From the NCBI GenBank assembly GCA_015039465.1, contig MU130382.1, forward strand, positions 1,104,489-1,168,488: a stretch of 64,000 nt of DNA. The letters run 5' to 3'. The notes under the pieces were generated by a model. The model made no database searches. It was given only the letters and a program-made list of their open reading frames with translations, and was not told the origin of the DNA. Positions 37,557-50,175 of the stretch are shown piece by piece (position 1 is the stretch's first letter; each line of letters opens with the position of its first letter). Source of the DNA: Phlegmacium glaucopus. Lineage: Eukaryota > Basidiomycota > Agaricomycetes > Agaricales > Cortinariaceae. Made by a program: the position numbers and the translations under genes.

Positions 37557-39455
37557 ATGGGTCTCAAGGCATTCTTCCTTAAGAGCCTCTTACTGGTAAT
37601 TCCTTTCGATCCAGCATTTATTCTCCAAGACTCTTGCTTGTCCACCAATTACTTTGGAAACTACAGAGATGGCCAGTCTATATACAGCGTCCTCCTAGCC
37701 ACTGTTCCCGACTCGGACGCGCTGCCAGAATGTATGGCTTTTTGGGAATCGCGGGGGCTCATGTCGATCCACTATACCACAACTCCAAGCGATGGACGTC
37801 AATTGGTTTGGCTTGAGGAAAAGGCAGTCGACGAGAAATTGAAGCTACGCGCTTCACATGAAAGTAATCTTGACGTCCTATTGAATGGACTCCGAGCACC
37901 CCTTATGCCATCAGAACAATCTCAACAAGAAGTTATAGCAATATCTGAAGGAGACAGTGATAATTTGGCGTTCGAGTTGTACTATAGCAGTGCGACTGCT
38001 GCCCTTGTGTCCGTTAGCAAGGAACGCGCAAGAATTATCGATACCCTTCTACCCCCATTCTGGAGATCCACCATATTACCGGCTACCCCTGTGTCGTATC
38101 AACCAGTTCCTCCCTCTGCTTCAAAACGCGTCAGTGAAATTCTTTCCAACTTGAAATTTGACCCTGTCGTCGCGTCCGTGGTCAACAATATCTCGATTCC
38201 TCAAATCAAGAAAGATATCCGTTTCCTTACCGGTGAAGACGAGACCTCTGGCATCATCTCACGACATTCATTTTCCGATGGTGCAAGAACGGCTGCAAAT
38301 TGGTTAAAAGCTCGTATCGAAGAGACCGGTGCCAAATGTCATTTGTCGCCCTTCTTGATTGGCTTCGCGCCTAATGTCATCTGGTTTGTCCGAAATTAAC
38401 AAGACGTTTGGAGTCAACTAATTACTTCGCAGTCGCTATTCCGCCATCAAAGATACCAACGATACCGTCCTAATCAGTGCACACTACGACAGCCGTGGTT
38501 CTTTTGGAAGCATACGGGCTCCAGGTGGCGACGATGACGGCTCTGGGACTGTAGGCATCCTGTCTATTGCCCGGACAATCGCACGCAAGAAAGTCCTATT
38601 CCAAAGAAATGTCGAACTTGCCCTCTTTGCAGGCGAAGAACAAGGACTCTTTGGTTCCAAAGCATATGCCCGTTAGTACGCTCTGATTTGCCTGACAGCT
38701 GTTGACCTCAAATGTCCTGCATATCCACAGGAGAACTGAGGGAAGCGAACGCTAGTCTGATATTGATGGTTCAGGCTGATATGATTGCTTACCGAGCGCC
38801 TGGTGAACCGTCCCAACTTGGTCTTCCTGATCGGTAAGCCTTGATGACATTCAAAGATTTCATTTTCATACATATTCTCGTGTTCAGCATCGGATCCACT
38901 GAAGTTACACAACTTGTGGCAAATATATCTGCAATCTATAGTCCTGAACTTACAGTTGGCTATACATCCGTTCGTTGATTAATTTCCAGTTGGAATACTA
39001 TTTTCAATCATAGTTCCAGGCATGTTGCAGTGATCATCAGGTACATATCATCTTACCTCCTACTTGGCTTATTACAGCCTGACGCCAAATTTCTTTAAAC
39101 AGTCTTTTCATGAACAAGGTTTCCCAGCCACACAGGTCTTTGAACGCGCGGGCCCAAGTATGAGCCCATATTTCTACCCTTCCTCCTCCTACTCATCGAG
39201 ATTTTCAGTTGCAGACCCAATGTATCATAATAGCGGTATGTTGTCAAAATTGCAGTTTATGTCATCTGTTCCTTACTATTCTTGACACCTAAGGCGATCT
39301 AAGTGACCGAGAGGGCTATGATTTCGACCAGCTCTATTCCATTGCAAAAGTTCAAGTCAGCTGCTTTCTTCCACCTATATTAATCGACCTTTCCTCATCA
39401 TTCTTTATAGTTTGCAACGGTGCTTCACGCAGCTGGCTTTGAAATCGCTAAATGA
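37557..39455 (+). CDS. Secreted or vacuolar M28 family aminopeptidase
   Basis: Eight exons in phase (37557-38383, 38433-38671, 38731-38833, 38888-38969, 39020-39040, 39103-39235, 39294-39355, 39411-39455) give 503 residues. The start was taken at MGLKAFFLKSLLLVIPF, an N-terminal signal sequence; an upstream CTG frame is not needed. After a prodomain of about 240 residues come the zinc ligands of the M28 fold: SAHYDSR (His), GGDDDGSGT (bridging Asp), AGEEQGLFGS (catalytic Glu and ligand Glu), QADMIAY (Asp) and CSDHQSF (His). The last histidine is on the 21-nt exon 5. The enzyme would remove N-terminal residues from peptides outside the cell or in the vacuole. Confidence 0.9.
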
Positions 39456-40356
39456 ATAGATCATTTTCTTGACAAAGCAGCAGAAATCCTTTGTCTTTTT
39501 ACTTTCAGGTTGATAATGAACAACTATACATTTTTATTTGTGACAGGTACAGTAAGTAAAGAAAGTAAAAGAGCGAATGTAGCAAAATGAACGACTCACA
39601 CGAAGCCAGCAACGTTGGAAGGAAAGTGGTTTCGCCAATCATATGATTGTCAATGATATACAGATGTCTGCACTACAAGAATATCAGTATCTCCCCGTTT
39701 CACTGATGGTGTCTAACAAAATGTCATTCGAGTCGCCAGAATAATACTACAGTGCCCCAAGATCTCCAGATAATCGCGATGAAGCTCCGAAACATCGCTA
39801 AGAGAGTTCCATCTGGACCAATGAAAAGGACTGTAGCCGTTACTGCAGAATGGACTGCGGAATGTGAAATGGGGATTAGTGGTGTTGGAAGAACTCGAAC
39901 GCTAGCCTGAACACATACGCGTATTTGTGCAGATGGGTCAGATCTGGGTTTCTCTGGGACTATGATGTGTGTATGGCATAGACGCTCTCAGCGGCATCCG
40001 ACAAAGAAATTAACATTTACCACAATTTGATATCCTTCATGATGGGGATGAGCTACTAGTATCCTCTGACCGGTAAGACCGGAATTTCACTGGGTATACT
40101 GCCGCAGTATGAAGATGAACGACGACACGCTCAGTAAACAGCGAGTGTTGTATAAATGTTAGAATTGTCGTGATGCAGTCAGATGCACATTCCACAATGC
40201 CAAAACACTGGCAATGATTGGTTTTCTAAAAAAATTGGATAAATTTTGATTTCTTCTACACTAACTTTTCAACAAAAGGATCCTAATAATGGTATAAAAT
40301 TAATTGGTCAGTTTTCGATGGATGAAGTTGGAAGACTAAATTTGTGATAGCATCGG
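39456..40356. other. Gap between M28 peptidase and transporter copy 1
   Basis: About 900 bp without a supported gene on either strand, with AT-rich sequence and multiple stops in all frames. The last ~20 bp belong to the transporter duplication. No repeat family seen elsewhere in the window was recognised. Confidence 0.4.
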
Positions 40357-43241
40357 TCAAACGGTAACGATTTTTTTGGCGCCACCCTTATCTACGATCG
40401 CAACCTTGTACTTGACAGTGGAGGCTTTAACGGGATTTTTGTCCTGAGAAAGGTAGATATTAATCATAGAGTCGTTTCGAAGAACATAACAGGAAATATC
40501 TCTTTACCTCGAAAATTTCGTTCAACTCCTCACTAAAGAATTTTAACCATCAATCAACCGTGGATCCCAGTGAATTTGAGGTAGAATAACAAAGCTTACA
40601 GCGTTCTCCCTTTTGTCTCGATTGCGCAGAACCAGATCACGACGCACTCAAAGAGATCCCAGACGACGTAAACGATATAATACTAGAATGGGTGGCGCGG
40701 ACCATCAGCATGTATCGCAACTTGAAGGGAGTGTCAATACATACATGCCACGTGATCCTTCCAAGAGCGATTGGGCCAGCATATGTGTTAACGAAGGAGG
40801 CGCAACTCACTGCAAAGCCGCAACTAGAGCAAATTCAGAAAGTCGGCGATATGTAGTACGAGTGCATGAAAAATGCCAGCTTGGTACTCACAGTGCCATG
40901 CCTTTTGCGCTGCGTTTCGATATATATGTGTTAGTTCAAGTTGTATACCTCAAGAGAGATAAAACTAGTACCGAGTATTGTAATCAAAGCATTCGGCAGG
41001 GTACAACGCTTGTAGTGGTGTATATGTCAAACTATACACGAAGCCAAATAAGACTTTAACAAAGGCGTTAGTTACATGTAGATGAAAGGCGACAGCGACA
41101 GCGAACCCACATATAAATGCGATGGCTGCATTAGCACCAGACGGATTTGCACCAGATGCACCCCATTTTGCAGTACAGCCTGTAAAAATGTGGCGATTTA
41201 GTAAGTGGAAGGAATGATAGTGATGTTCTAACCTGTAACTATGGCAAGCGTTCCTGCAGAGGCAAGGGTACCCCAGAACCACATTGTACGTCGGCCAACT
41301 ATATCAAAGCGTTAGGCATCCTCAATGCAACATAAAAAATGAAGTGTCAAACCCCTGTCAGTTAACGCTGTTCCAATCAAAGCGCCAATGGCGGACACGA
41401 CTGTGTTTACAAAGTTGAGTGTCAACCTTTGATTTTGAGTGTTGGCTCCCGCGTTTTTGAACAAAATAGTCAGGAAATATCTGGCGGAACCAAGCTCAGG
41501 AGAAGCTCTTTTGTAAAAGGATTCCAGTTCAAATACCCTAGGCCATTTCCAGACCATTGCTAGAACATTAACTGTGAATCCAAACACGAGACTATATTAC
41601 AATCAGGAAAAACGTACACCGAAGAAACTCATCAAAAGCATCATGAAAGTCCTATACCTTGCATTTCTTGTGTTCACAAGCTCTGAGTAATCCCACCTGA
41701 AAAAAAAGGATATGTCAACTGATGCTTCACAGAGAGAAACAACGTTGACAGAGTCAAGAACACTGACCAGCGTTTATCAGATGCATTTAACTTCACTGCT
41801 TCTTCGAATTCCTTCCACTCAAAGAGGACAAGAGGAGCATCTGGGTTGTCGTTCCCGTGATATCTAGCCAGAATTCTACGTGCTTCTTCTTTCCGTCCGA
41901 CAGAGATTAACCAACGCGGCGACTTGAAAATAAAACATAAGTCAGATAAAGAGTGGTAAGGTAGAAAATCTTACCTCAGGAAGTAAGAAGGCAAAAATCA
42001 AAAGGATGGCAGCAGGTACAATCTGGATGGCAAGCGGCACTCTCCAAGATCTTGTCGAATTCAACCGACCTGTTGCCACCGAAACACCAGCTGTGATGTT
42101 ATATTAGCTGTGATGATCAATTCCTATAGATGGAAAAGTTACAGACTGCATAGGATCGATCCTGAATAATAAAAAGCTTGGAATTTCTCGTAAGGAAAAT
42201 AGCACGAGGAAAGAAAGCAAGACAAGCGACGTACTATTATATCTTGCAAAATAATATCAAAACTATGAAGCTAGATTTCAAAGCCATGTATAAGAAGAAA
42301 CTTACAGACCCGTCAATCGACCACGCCACTAGGGAAAAGTTCGAATCAATCCTTAAAACGAGGATGAAAAACACAAACCTGAGGGGGCGACATTTCTACC
42401 ACATAGGCAGGTGCAGCGGATGCGGAGATGGCCACTCCAAATCCCAAGAAAAATCGTCCACTCAGAAGGTAGGCAACATCCTTGGCTGCAGTAATAATAA
42501 TGGCGCCTAGAAAGTCAATTTAATAATCAATCTTCGATTGCAACTCGTAAATCGCCTTGCCCATGATGATGATTACACTTCCGAGGGCCTGTAAACATGT
42601 GATGAAATTCCCAAAACTCTCACTGGATGGATTATAAAAAGCGTACCATGCCGCCTCGTCGACCAAATGTGTCTGTGACAGGGCCAGCAATCACAACACC
42701 AACCAAACCACCTATAGAATACTATTAAATCCAAGAGCTGAATGAGATAATAGACTACATTTCGGAAGATGTGGATTTCCTTACGATGCCAAAAATAATC
42801 GCGGTTGTTGTTCCAACCCCTCCACCAGCATCTTGACCGTCAATGTTGAAATATTGAAGATATTGACTATAGGACAGCAAACAATCATGCGTTACATCGG
42901 AAGACTGGCTAAATAGACCAGACTTACTTCATGCCATTGACGGCACCCATTACTGGTGAAATTAATATCTCCCATGGCGATATCAAGAAGATAAAAGAAA
43001 GCTTACCAGATCCGTCGAAACCATTCGACAAGCTTCCCATAAACGCTACAAGCAAAATCAAGAAGAGTTGAATGGATCTCCGACTCAAAGCCTTTAACTG
43101 GGGCCCAGTGGATAAAGCCAAAGCATAATCGACATTTTGAACCTGAATGATTTTGGCATCCTGAGGAATATCTTGGTCTACAAGAGACTGTTCATCACCA
43201 TCATGCTTGTCAGGTTGTGAGCTTTTCTCGGGAGTGGACAT
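40357..43241 (-). CDS. MFS sugar transporter, copy 1
   Basis: Minus-strand gene with about a dozen short exons; start ATG 43241, stop at 40357. The N-terminus MSTPEKSSQPDKHDGDEQS is cytosolic. The first membrane helix is SIQLFLILLVAFMGSLSNGF. Signature motifs of the sugar-porter family follow: VTDTFGRRGG between helices 2 and 3, AYVVEMSPPQVRG after helix 4, LPESPRWLISVGRKEEAR after helix 6, and a C-terminal ETKGRTLEELNEIFED. The closest type is the fungal lactose/hexose permease group. Exon-intron structure is the same as copy 2, 4.57 kb away. Several introns differ in length, and its upstream region is replaced by family-F sequence from 43278. Frames are open across the exons checked. Confidence 0.88.
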
Positions 43242-43277
43242 GTTGAAGAAACAGCAGGTCTGGATGAGAACCAGTAT

Positions 43278-43385
43278 CAGCAAATTTGGAGTTTACTGAC
43301 AAGCGCCGGACAGGTCACGGCGGCTGGACAACACTATAGCATCATAGCAGAGGTTCTTATATTGTCAAGTGACAGTCACACTATC
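43278..43385. mobile_element. Family-F element fragment upstream of transporter copy 1
   Basis: CAGCAAATTTGGAGTTTACTGACAAGCGCCGGACAG and the following 70 nt match the left end of the element at 15336 in order (CAAATTTGG, CAGCxCCGGACAG, CACACTAT). The right end was not found. It sits about 35 bp beyond the transporter start codon, exactly where homology to copy 2 ends. Confidence 0.45.
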
Positions 43386-44421
43386 CAGAAGCGGCTTGAC
43401 GCTAGGAAACACTAGTCTTCCGTAGGCAACTCTTATGATGATGGTACGCAGTCGATCTTCATACGGGGTCTGCTTATGTCCGAGTGCAACGGTGGCGCCT
43501 ATCAAAAATAGGTTGATCACGTGTTGTTTTTCGTTGCCGCTGATTATTTTTGGAGCTTGCCCAGAGTAAGGGGGCACCGGCATCAAAATGGCAGACCACC
43601 TATTGGTTGGTTCCTCCCTCCACATCCTAATTTTTTTTGGAGGTCTCTACAACAGACAGCCAAAATTGTTCTTTGAGTGTATTTAATACTAAATGAACAC
43701 TAAATACAACATTTCTGCAGCAGAAAATAAGTAGAAGAGGGAGAATACAATTTTACAAATATCTGCACAAATTGAGCATACTAATTGACTCTGACTAATG
43801 GTTTATTACAAATGTCTATAATTAAAATTTGTGGCACCACTGAGAGACAACTTGAAAGATGTCATTGAGCAGCATGGTATCATGTATGATTCACCTAAAT
43901 TGATTAAATCACAGAGATAAGGGAAGCATGATGTCATATTACTATATTTAGGCATGTGCTTGATTACGTAGGTTGGTTGGTTCAATACCCTCCTTAATCA
44001 AGTTAAATCAAGGACCCTAGGTCTTTTTTTCTTCTTCTTGGTGCCCCCTTGAGCCCAGAGTTCTTGACAAGCTGTCAACAGAAGCTGATTCAGTGTGGCA
44101 TGGACACTGAGTTGGGCTACATGGCATCACGGCTGCTATCCCTGCTTATGTATAGGTTTAGTATTTGAAATAATTACAAGCCAGGACAACATATGAAAAA
44201 TAGTTATAAGCTGTTAATAACATCACAAAGTTCATAGTCTTCTATGAAGTTCACACCAAATGCCTTGCCAAGGCAAAGAATTGCACTTGAAGTTGGATTT
44301 ACAACCTGTAAAAGTCCATAGGAACTTTAAATTATGTATAAACCAAACCATATGCATGGATGGTGTTTTCTTACATATGTAACTAGTGGAATGTATAGCA
44401 TATTAATGTGTTCATTGAAAT
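43386..44421. other. Intergenic, no supported gene
   Basis: The minus-strand frame at 43365-43625 matches nothing recognised. The rest is AT-rich with one CT-rich patch near 44010. Probably old repeat sequence between the two halves of the duplication. Confidence 0.35.
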
Positions 44422-44529
44422 TGCCCTGATAGTGTAGCGGTCAACGATCCAAAGGCTGTGAAGTAACGCTGGTCGGTCGGTCTGCGTCACGCTGAGTGCT
44501 GATGTTCAATTCTCGTGGGTTGCATTTTT
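44422..44529 (+). ncRNA. tRNA-like Pol III module (tRNA relic or SINE head)
   Basis: An A-box match TAGTGTAGCGG (44430-44440) and a B-box match GTTCAATTC (44504-44512) are followed by a TTTTT terminator (44525-44529). The spacing is larger than in an intronless tRNA. The acceptor and T-stem arms do not pair well, so it is not a normal tRNA gene. A decayed intron-bearing tRNA or a tRNA-derived SINE fits best. Confidence 0.35.
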
Positions 44530-44926
44530 ATTTCCCTCAGTTATTAACATTATTGTGTTGTTGTGAACTTATATCTTTCGCGCCGGCAAGAGTCACTTGA
44601 CTTCAAAATAACAGATCCATTTATCCAAGGCTTGGTTTATGCATGATTTAAAGTTCCGATGGGCTGCGAAGGCCGCCATTCAACTTCAAGCCCAATTTTT
44701 TAAGGCATTTGGCGCCGTACGCAAAAACAGGATTGTAACAAGGGTGAATAAATGAAGACCCCGCATTCCCGGCACCGTACTTTCAAGGCTGTTGTTACCA
44801 AGTCGATTCAGATTTTCACAGAGAACAGGAAGAAAAGAGAAGGATGCAATAACTTGTGTCAATGACTCAATGATGGTTATACATACTCATAAACATATAT
44901 AGAGGAAATTTATGATAGCATCCGTC

Positions 44927-47808
44927 AAACGGTAATGATTTTTTTTGCGCCACCCTTATCTACGATCGCAACCTTGTACTTGACAGTGGAGGCTTTAACG
45001 GGATTTTTGTTCTGAGAAAGGTAGACATTAATCATCATAAGCAAAAGTCGTTTCGAAGAACATGACAAGAAATATCTCTTTACCTCGAAAATTTCGTTCA
45101 ACTCCTCACTAAAGAATTATAACCATCAATCAAGTACGGATGCCACGGAATTTGAAGTAGAATAACAAAGCTTACAGTGTTCTCCCTTTTGTCTCGATTG
45201 CGCAGAACCAGATCACGACGCACTCAAAGAGATCCCAGACGACGTAAACGATATAATACTAGAATGGGTGGACCATGAGCATATATCGCAAGGGGGTATC
45301 ATCGTCGCTAATACATACATGCCATGTAATCCTTCCAAGAGCGATTGGGCCAGCATATGTGTTAACGAAGGAGGCGCAACTCACTGCGAAGGCGTAACTA
45401 GAGCAAATTCAGAAAGTCGGCAATATGTATGAGTGTATGGAAAATGCTTTGTACTCACACTGCCATGCCTTTTGCACTGTGTTTCGGTATATGTGTTAGT
45501 TGTATACATCAAGAGAGAGAAAAAGGAAAAAGACTACCGAGTATTGTAATCAAGGCATTCGGCAGGGTACAACGCTTGTAGTGGTGTGTATGTCAGACTA
45601 TACACGAAGCCAAATAAGACTGTTTTAAAGGCGTTAGTTACATGAGGACGAAAAGCAAGAGCGACGGGGAACCCACATATAAATGCGATGGCTGCATTAG
45701 CACCAGACGGATTTGCACCAGACGCACCCCATTTTGCAGTACAGCCTGTAAAAATGTGGCCGTTAAGTAAGTGGGAGAATGATAGTGATATTCTAACCTG
45801 TAACTATGGCAAGCGTTCCTGCAGAGGCAAGGGTACCCCAGAACCACATTGTACGTCGGCCAACTACATCAAAGCATTAGGCATCTTCAATGCAACATAA
45901 AAAAAATGAAGTGTCAAACCCCTGTCAGTTAATGTTGTTCCAATCAAAGCGCCAATGGCGGACACGACTGTGTTTACAAAGTTGAGTGTCAACCTCTGAT
46001 TTTGAGTGTTGGCTCCCGCGTTTTTGAACAAAATAGTCAGGAAGTATCTGGTGGAACCAAGGTCAGAAGCTCTTTTGTAAAAGGATTCCAGTTCAAATAC
46101 CCCAGGCCATTTCCAGACCATTGCTAGAACATTAACTGTGAATCCAAACACGAGACTATATTACAATCAGGAAAAACGTACACCGAAGAAGCCCATCAAA
46201 AGCATCATGAAGGTCCTATACCTTGCATTTCTTGTATTCACAAGCTCTGAGTAATCCCACCTAGAAAAAAAGGATATATCAACTGACGCTTCACAGAGAA
46301 ATAATGTTGACAAGAAAACTGACCAGCGTTTATCAGATGCATTTAATTTCACTGCTTCTTCGAATTCTTTCCATTCTAAGAGGACAAGAGGTGCATCTGG
46401 GTCGTCGTTCCCGTGATATCTAGCCAGAATTCTACGTGCCTCTTCTTTCCGTCCGACAGAGATTAACCAACGCGGTGACTTGAAAATAAAACATAAGTCA
46501 GATAATGAGTATAGATATGGCTAAAAAAAATTACCTCAGGAAGTAAGAAGGCAAAGATCAAAAGGATGGCAGCAGGTACAATCTGGATGGCAAGCGGCGC
46601 TCTCCAAGATCTTGTCGAATTTAACCGACCTGTTGCCACCGAAACACCGGCTGAGATGTCACATACCGATATATTAGCTTTGATGATCAATTCCTATAGA
46701 TGGAAAAGTTACAGACTGCATAGGATCGATCCTGAATAATAAAAAGCTTCGGATTCCTTGTAAGGAAAATAGCACGAGGAAAGGAAAGAAGACAAGCGAC
46801 GTACTATTATATCTTGCAAAACAATGTCAAAATTATGAAGCTAGATTTCAAAGCCATTTATAAAGGGAAACTTACAGACCCGTCAATCGACCACGCCACT
46901 AGGGAAAGGTTCCAATCAATCCTTAAAATGAGGATGAAAAACACAAACCTGAGGGGGCGACATTTCTACCACATAGGCAGGTGCAGCGGTTGTGGTGATA
47001 GCCACTCCAAATCCCAAGAAAAATCGTCCACTCAGAAGGTAGGCAACATCCTTGGCTGCAGTAATAATAATGGCGCCTAGAAAGTCAATTTAATAATCAA
47101 TCTTCGATTGCAACTCGTAAATCGCCTTGCCCATGATGATGATTACACTTCCGAGGGCCTGTAAACATGTGATGAAATTCCCAAAACTCTCACTGGATGG
47201 ATTATAAAAAGCGTACCATGCCGCCTCGTCGACCAAATGTGTCTGTGACAGGGCCAGCAATCACAACACCAACCAAACTTCCTATTGAATACTATTAAAT
47301 CCAGGGGCTGGATGAGATAATAGACTACATTCCGGAAGATGGGAATTTTCCTTACGATGCCAAAAATAATCGCGGTTGTTGTTCCAACCCCTCCACCAGC
47401 ATCTTGACCGTCAATGTTGAAATATTGAAGATATTGACTATAGGGCAGCAAACAATCATGCGTTACATCGGAAGACTGGCTAAATAGACCAGACTTACTT
47501 CATGCCATTGACGGCACCCATTACTGGTGAAATTAATATTTCCCATGGCGTACCAAGACAAAAAAAACCTTACCAGATCCGTCGAAACCATTCGACAAGC
47601 TTCCCATAAACGCTACAAGCAAAATCAAGAAGAGTTGAATGGATCTCCGACTCAAAGCCTTTAACTGGGGCCCAGTGGATAAAGCCAAAGCATAATCGAC
47701 ATTTTGAACACGAATGATTCTGGCGTCCTGAGGAATATCTTGGTCTACAGGAGACTTTTCATCACCATCATGATTATCCGGTTGTGGAGTTTTCTCGGGG
47801 GTGGACAT
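44927..47808 (-). CDS. MFS sugar transporter, copy 2
   Basis: Tandem paralogue of copy 1 in the same orientation; start ATG 47808, stop at 44927. All motifs noted for copy 1 are present. Protein changes include an in-frame loss of one codon (SDLGSTRY where copy 1 has SPELGSARY), TTTAAPAY for SASAAPAY before the EMSPPQ motif, and SLVGVV for GLVGVV. Intron lengths differ near 45010, 45280, 46290 and 46660. The first exon ends after the GFDGS motif. It shares a 167-bp divergent upstream region with the SET gene. That region differs from the one upstream of copy 1, so the two copies may be regulated differently. Confidence 0.88.
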
Positions 47809-47975
47809 GTTGAAGAAACAGCAGGTCTGGATGAGAACCGTCTTGGGTTATATATATCAGCAGTAGCATTTGACCAGTTGGAAGTTGGAAGTTGATGAGA
47901 ACGATTATGTGGACGTGACATCGGCAAAAGCGTAATGTGAATTGGTCAACGGCCCGGGGAAGGCTCACGAGTTCG

Positions 47976-49413
47976 ATGTCGCTACATGCCTGGCTCTCTG
48001 AAACTGGTGGCGGTTTCCATCCAAACGTATCATTTACTGGAGGTACCGACCTTATATCTCGGAACGTTTCACGACTTGTTAACTACCTTGTATTTTAGAT
48101 GCTTTTGGATCTCGAGTCATTGCAAGCGATCATCTACCCAAAGATTTGACAATTGTTTCTTGTCCATTCGGTCTAGCAATTACGCAGGCAGCCGCACAAC
48201 GAGCCGTTTTAGAGACCCTTGGGATATCCGCATCTGAAAATATTCAATGGTCAGAACGTCAATGGATCAGCACCTATATCTCTTTGCACTGGATTCTCGC
48301 TTCTGAGGATGACAAGTAATGACTCTTCTCTTCTGGGTCGGATAGGTGGTTGATGATAATAAGCAGAGCCGGAAAGAAATCGTTGGTCCACGCCATATAC
48401 CTAGACACATTGCCCACTTGGGAAAAGCTTCGAACACCTCTCCATTTCACTCCATCAGAACTGGACATTTACAAAGGGACAAATTTGTACGGCGCAGCTT
48501 TGGACCGAGATCGCCTTTGGAGAATCGAATGGACTGCGTGCCAAACCTTCGTTGGGCGTGCAAACGCAAATTGGGCTAACCTCTTTACTTGGTCCGTAGT
48601 TCTGGATGTATGCACAAATCCGTACACCTTATCGCTTGTATAGGCAGAGATACCTTACCGCGGCTACTTATCTCTCATCACGAGCTTTTCCTTCCTCTCT
48701 GCTTTCTCCGACCCCCTCGCTGGCGCATTCACCGACCTCCCAGCCAGTTTTGCTTCCTGGAGTCGACGCACTCAATCATGCACGCGGTCAACCTATTTCT
48801 TGGGTCGTAACTTATCCTAATACCAATGATACTTCTCAAGAACCAAAAATATCCTTAGTCCTCCATACAGCTACCCTCAAAGGTGACGAACTCTTCAATA
48901 ACTATGGACCCAAACCAAATTCAGAACTCATCTTGGGTTACGGTTTTTCTATCCCACATAACCCTGATGATACTATCGTTCTGAAAATCGGCGGTAGTTT
49001 TGAAGATGGAAAGAAATGGGAGATAGGTCGAGAGACCAAAGGTGTTGAAAACATGTGGACAGATTTAATGAGGGCCTTCATTCAAGATTCTTCACAAAAT
49101 CCATCATATGAGGATATGTTGGATGCTTCAAGTGCGCTTCAGGAAATGGTACAAAATTTCATTGACCGATTACCAGCTGAGGAAATCGTCGAGACGACTG
49201 AAATTCGGGTTGAGGTAATAGCGATGTTTCAAGATTATCTTGAAGGTATTTACCGACTTAATTTTGATTATAAAATATTAATGTGGTGCAAACTCAGGCC
49301 AAAGAGACATTCTTCGATCCCTGATGGAATTTGCAAAAGCACAAGAACGTCTGGCCCTTGAAATGGCTCGGGAAAAGGGCGTCGAGATAGTATTCGATGA
49401 CGAAGAAGAGTGA
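47976..49413 (+). CDS. SET-domain protein lysine methyltransferase (RKM/LSMT type)
   Basis: Five exons in phase (47976-48042, 48099-48315, 48367-48591, 48644-49245, 49298-49413) give 408 residues. The opening MSLHAWLSETGGGFHPNVSF is followed by GSRVIASDHLPKDLTIVSCP, the family's usual start. The SET core carries LLPGVDALNHARG (the DxxNH SAM/substrate motif) and a DELFNNYGPKPNSELILGYG block (NYG and ELLxxYGF motifs). A Rubisco-LSMT-type helical C-terminal domain and an acidic end (FDDEEE) follow. Fungal relatives methylate ribosomal proteins or elongation factors; the substrate here is unknown. It converges on a broken gene 78 bp downstream. Confidence 0.9.
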
Positions 49414-49491
49414 TTTTTGAGCCCGTTGCAAAGATCTATATGGTTGTAAGTATCTGTCGACGACTAGTCCATTCAAAAGTAAATAAAACAG

Positions 49492-50175
49492 TCATGAGAA
49501 TAGAAGCGCCTGATCGATAAAGAAATTTCCTACTTGCACGCCTGCGAGGTTCATGCCAAACTCCCAGTCGCCATCTTCATCAAGTATAATTTTGCCTAAT
49601 CCTATAAAGGTTTTTCAATCCCTCTAAAGGTATGGGAGCTGCAGTGGGCCCTTCCAACGTGAGGTTCACTTTACTGTCGTTCTGTCACGGGTGTTATTGG
49701 AAATGATCAGAACAATAATACGCAGTGGGATCCAAGAGTCGGAGTGCTCCAAGCCACTGATAGAAGGCAACATCAAAATCAGGAGACGTCGCAATAAATT
49801 CCGCAGGCTCGTTACTATGCTGTTGGGATCGAAAACGGAGAGATTTTTGTATATTTTCTTTTGCACCAGTTCTTCTTTTGGTGGCTTCTGCGATACCCTC
49901 CAGAGATATCGTGTACGTTGACATGAGCCTAGCTGGTCCTCTGGAGGTCATAGTTTGCTTTACATTAGGGCCAATCACAGGGTAATAGACCGTTATCGTT
50001 TTTTGAGAAGCATTGAAGGTCAGACGGGATATCAGCTTCGAGGAAAGGTTCTGTACGCCACCACACCTAAGTACATATCTTCAAAGGTAAGAATATCAAC
50101 CAATGCTCCAAAAGGAGGGAGATAGTCAGCAGCCTGGACCTAGGGAACGACAAGCTTGGCCAACGTGGTCGTCAT
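49492..50175 (-). pseudogene. Broken unidentified gene
   Basis: On the minus strand, protein-like segments line up in order: ADYLPPFGALVDILTFEDMY, RLTFNASQKTITVYYPVIGP, SEFDVAFYQWLGALRLLDPT-like (PDFDVAFYQWLGALRLLDP), NLTLEGPTAAPIPLEGLKNL and ILDEDGDWEFGMNLAGVQVG followed by NFFIDQALLFS and a stop at 49492. An in-frame TAG near 50120 and at least two further frame changes (near 50060 and 49600) separate them, and no convincing splice sites bridge them. The family is not recognised. Alternatives are unusual introns or sequencing errors. Coding-type sequence may continue upstream to about 50230. Confidence 0.5.

Larger units (their letters stand above)
40340..47835. repeat. Direct segmental duplication, unit about 2.9 kb
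   Basis: 40340-43275 and 44910-47835 are co-linear direct repeats that include coding and intronic sequence plus about 30 bp upstream of each start codon. The 1.6-kb spacer (43276-44909) is not repeated. Confidence 0.85.

Noticed and set aside
42178..42510. Plus-strand frame with a CSGCGDGHSKSQE-like end, repeated at 46814
   Set aside because: It is antisense to transporter exons, and its 'conservation' only reflects the duplication.
44422..44529. A functional tRNA gene
   Set aside because: Acceptor and T-stem pairing fails, so only a tRNA-like module is claimed.
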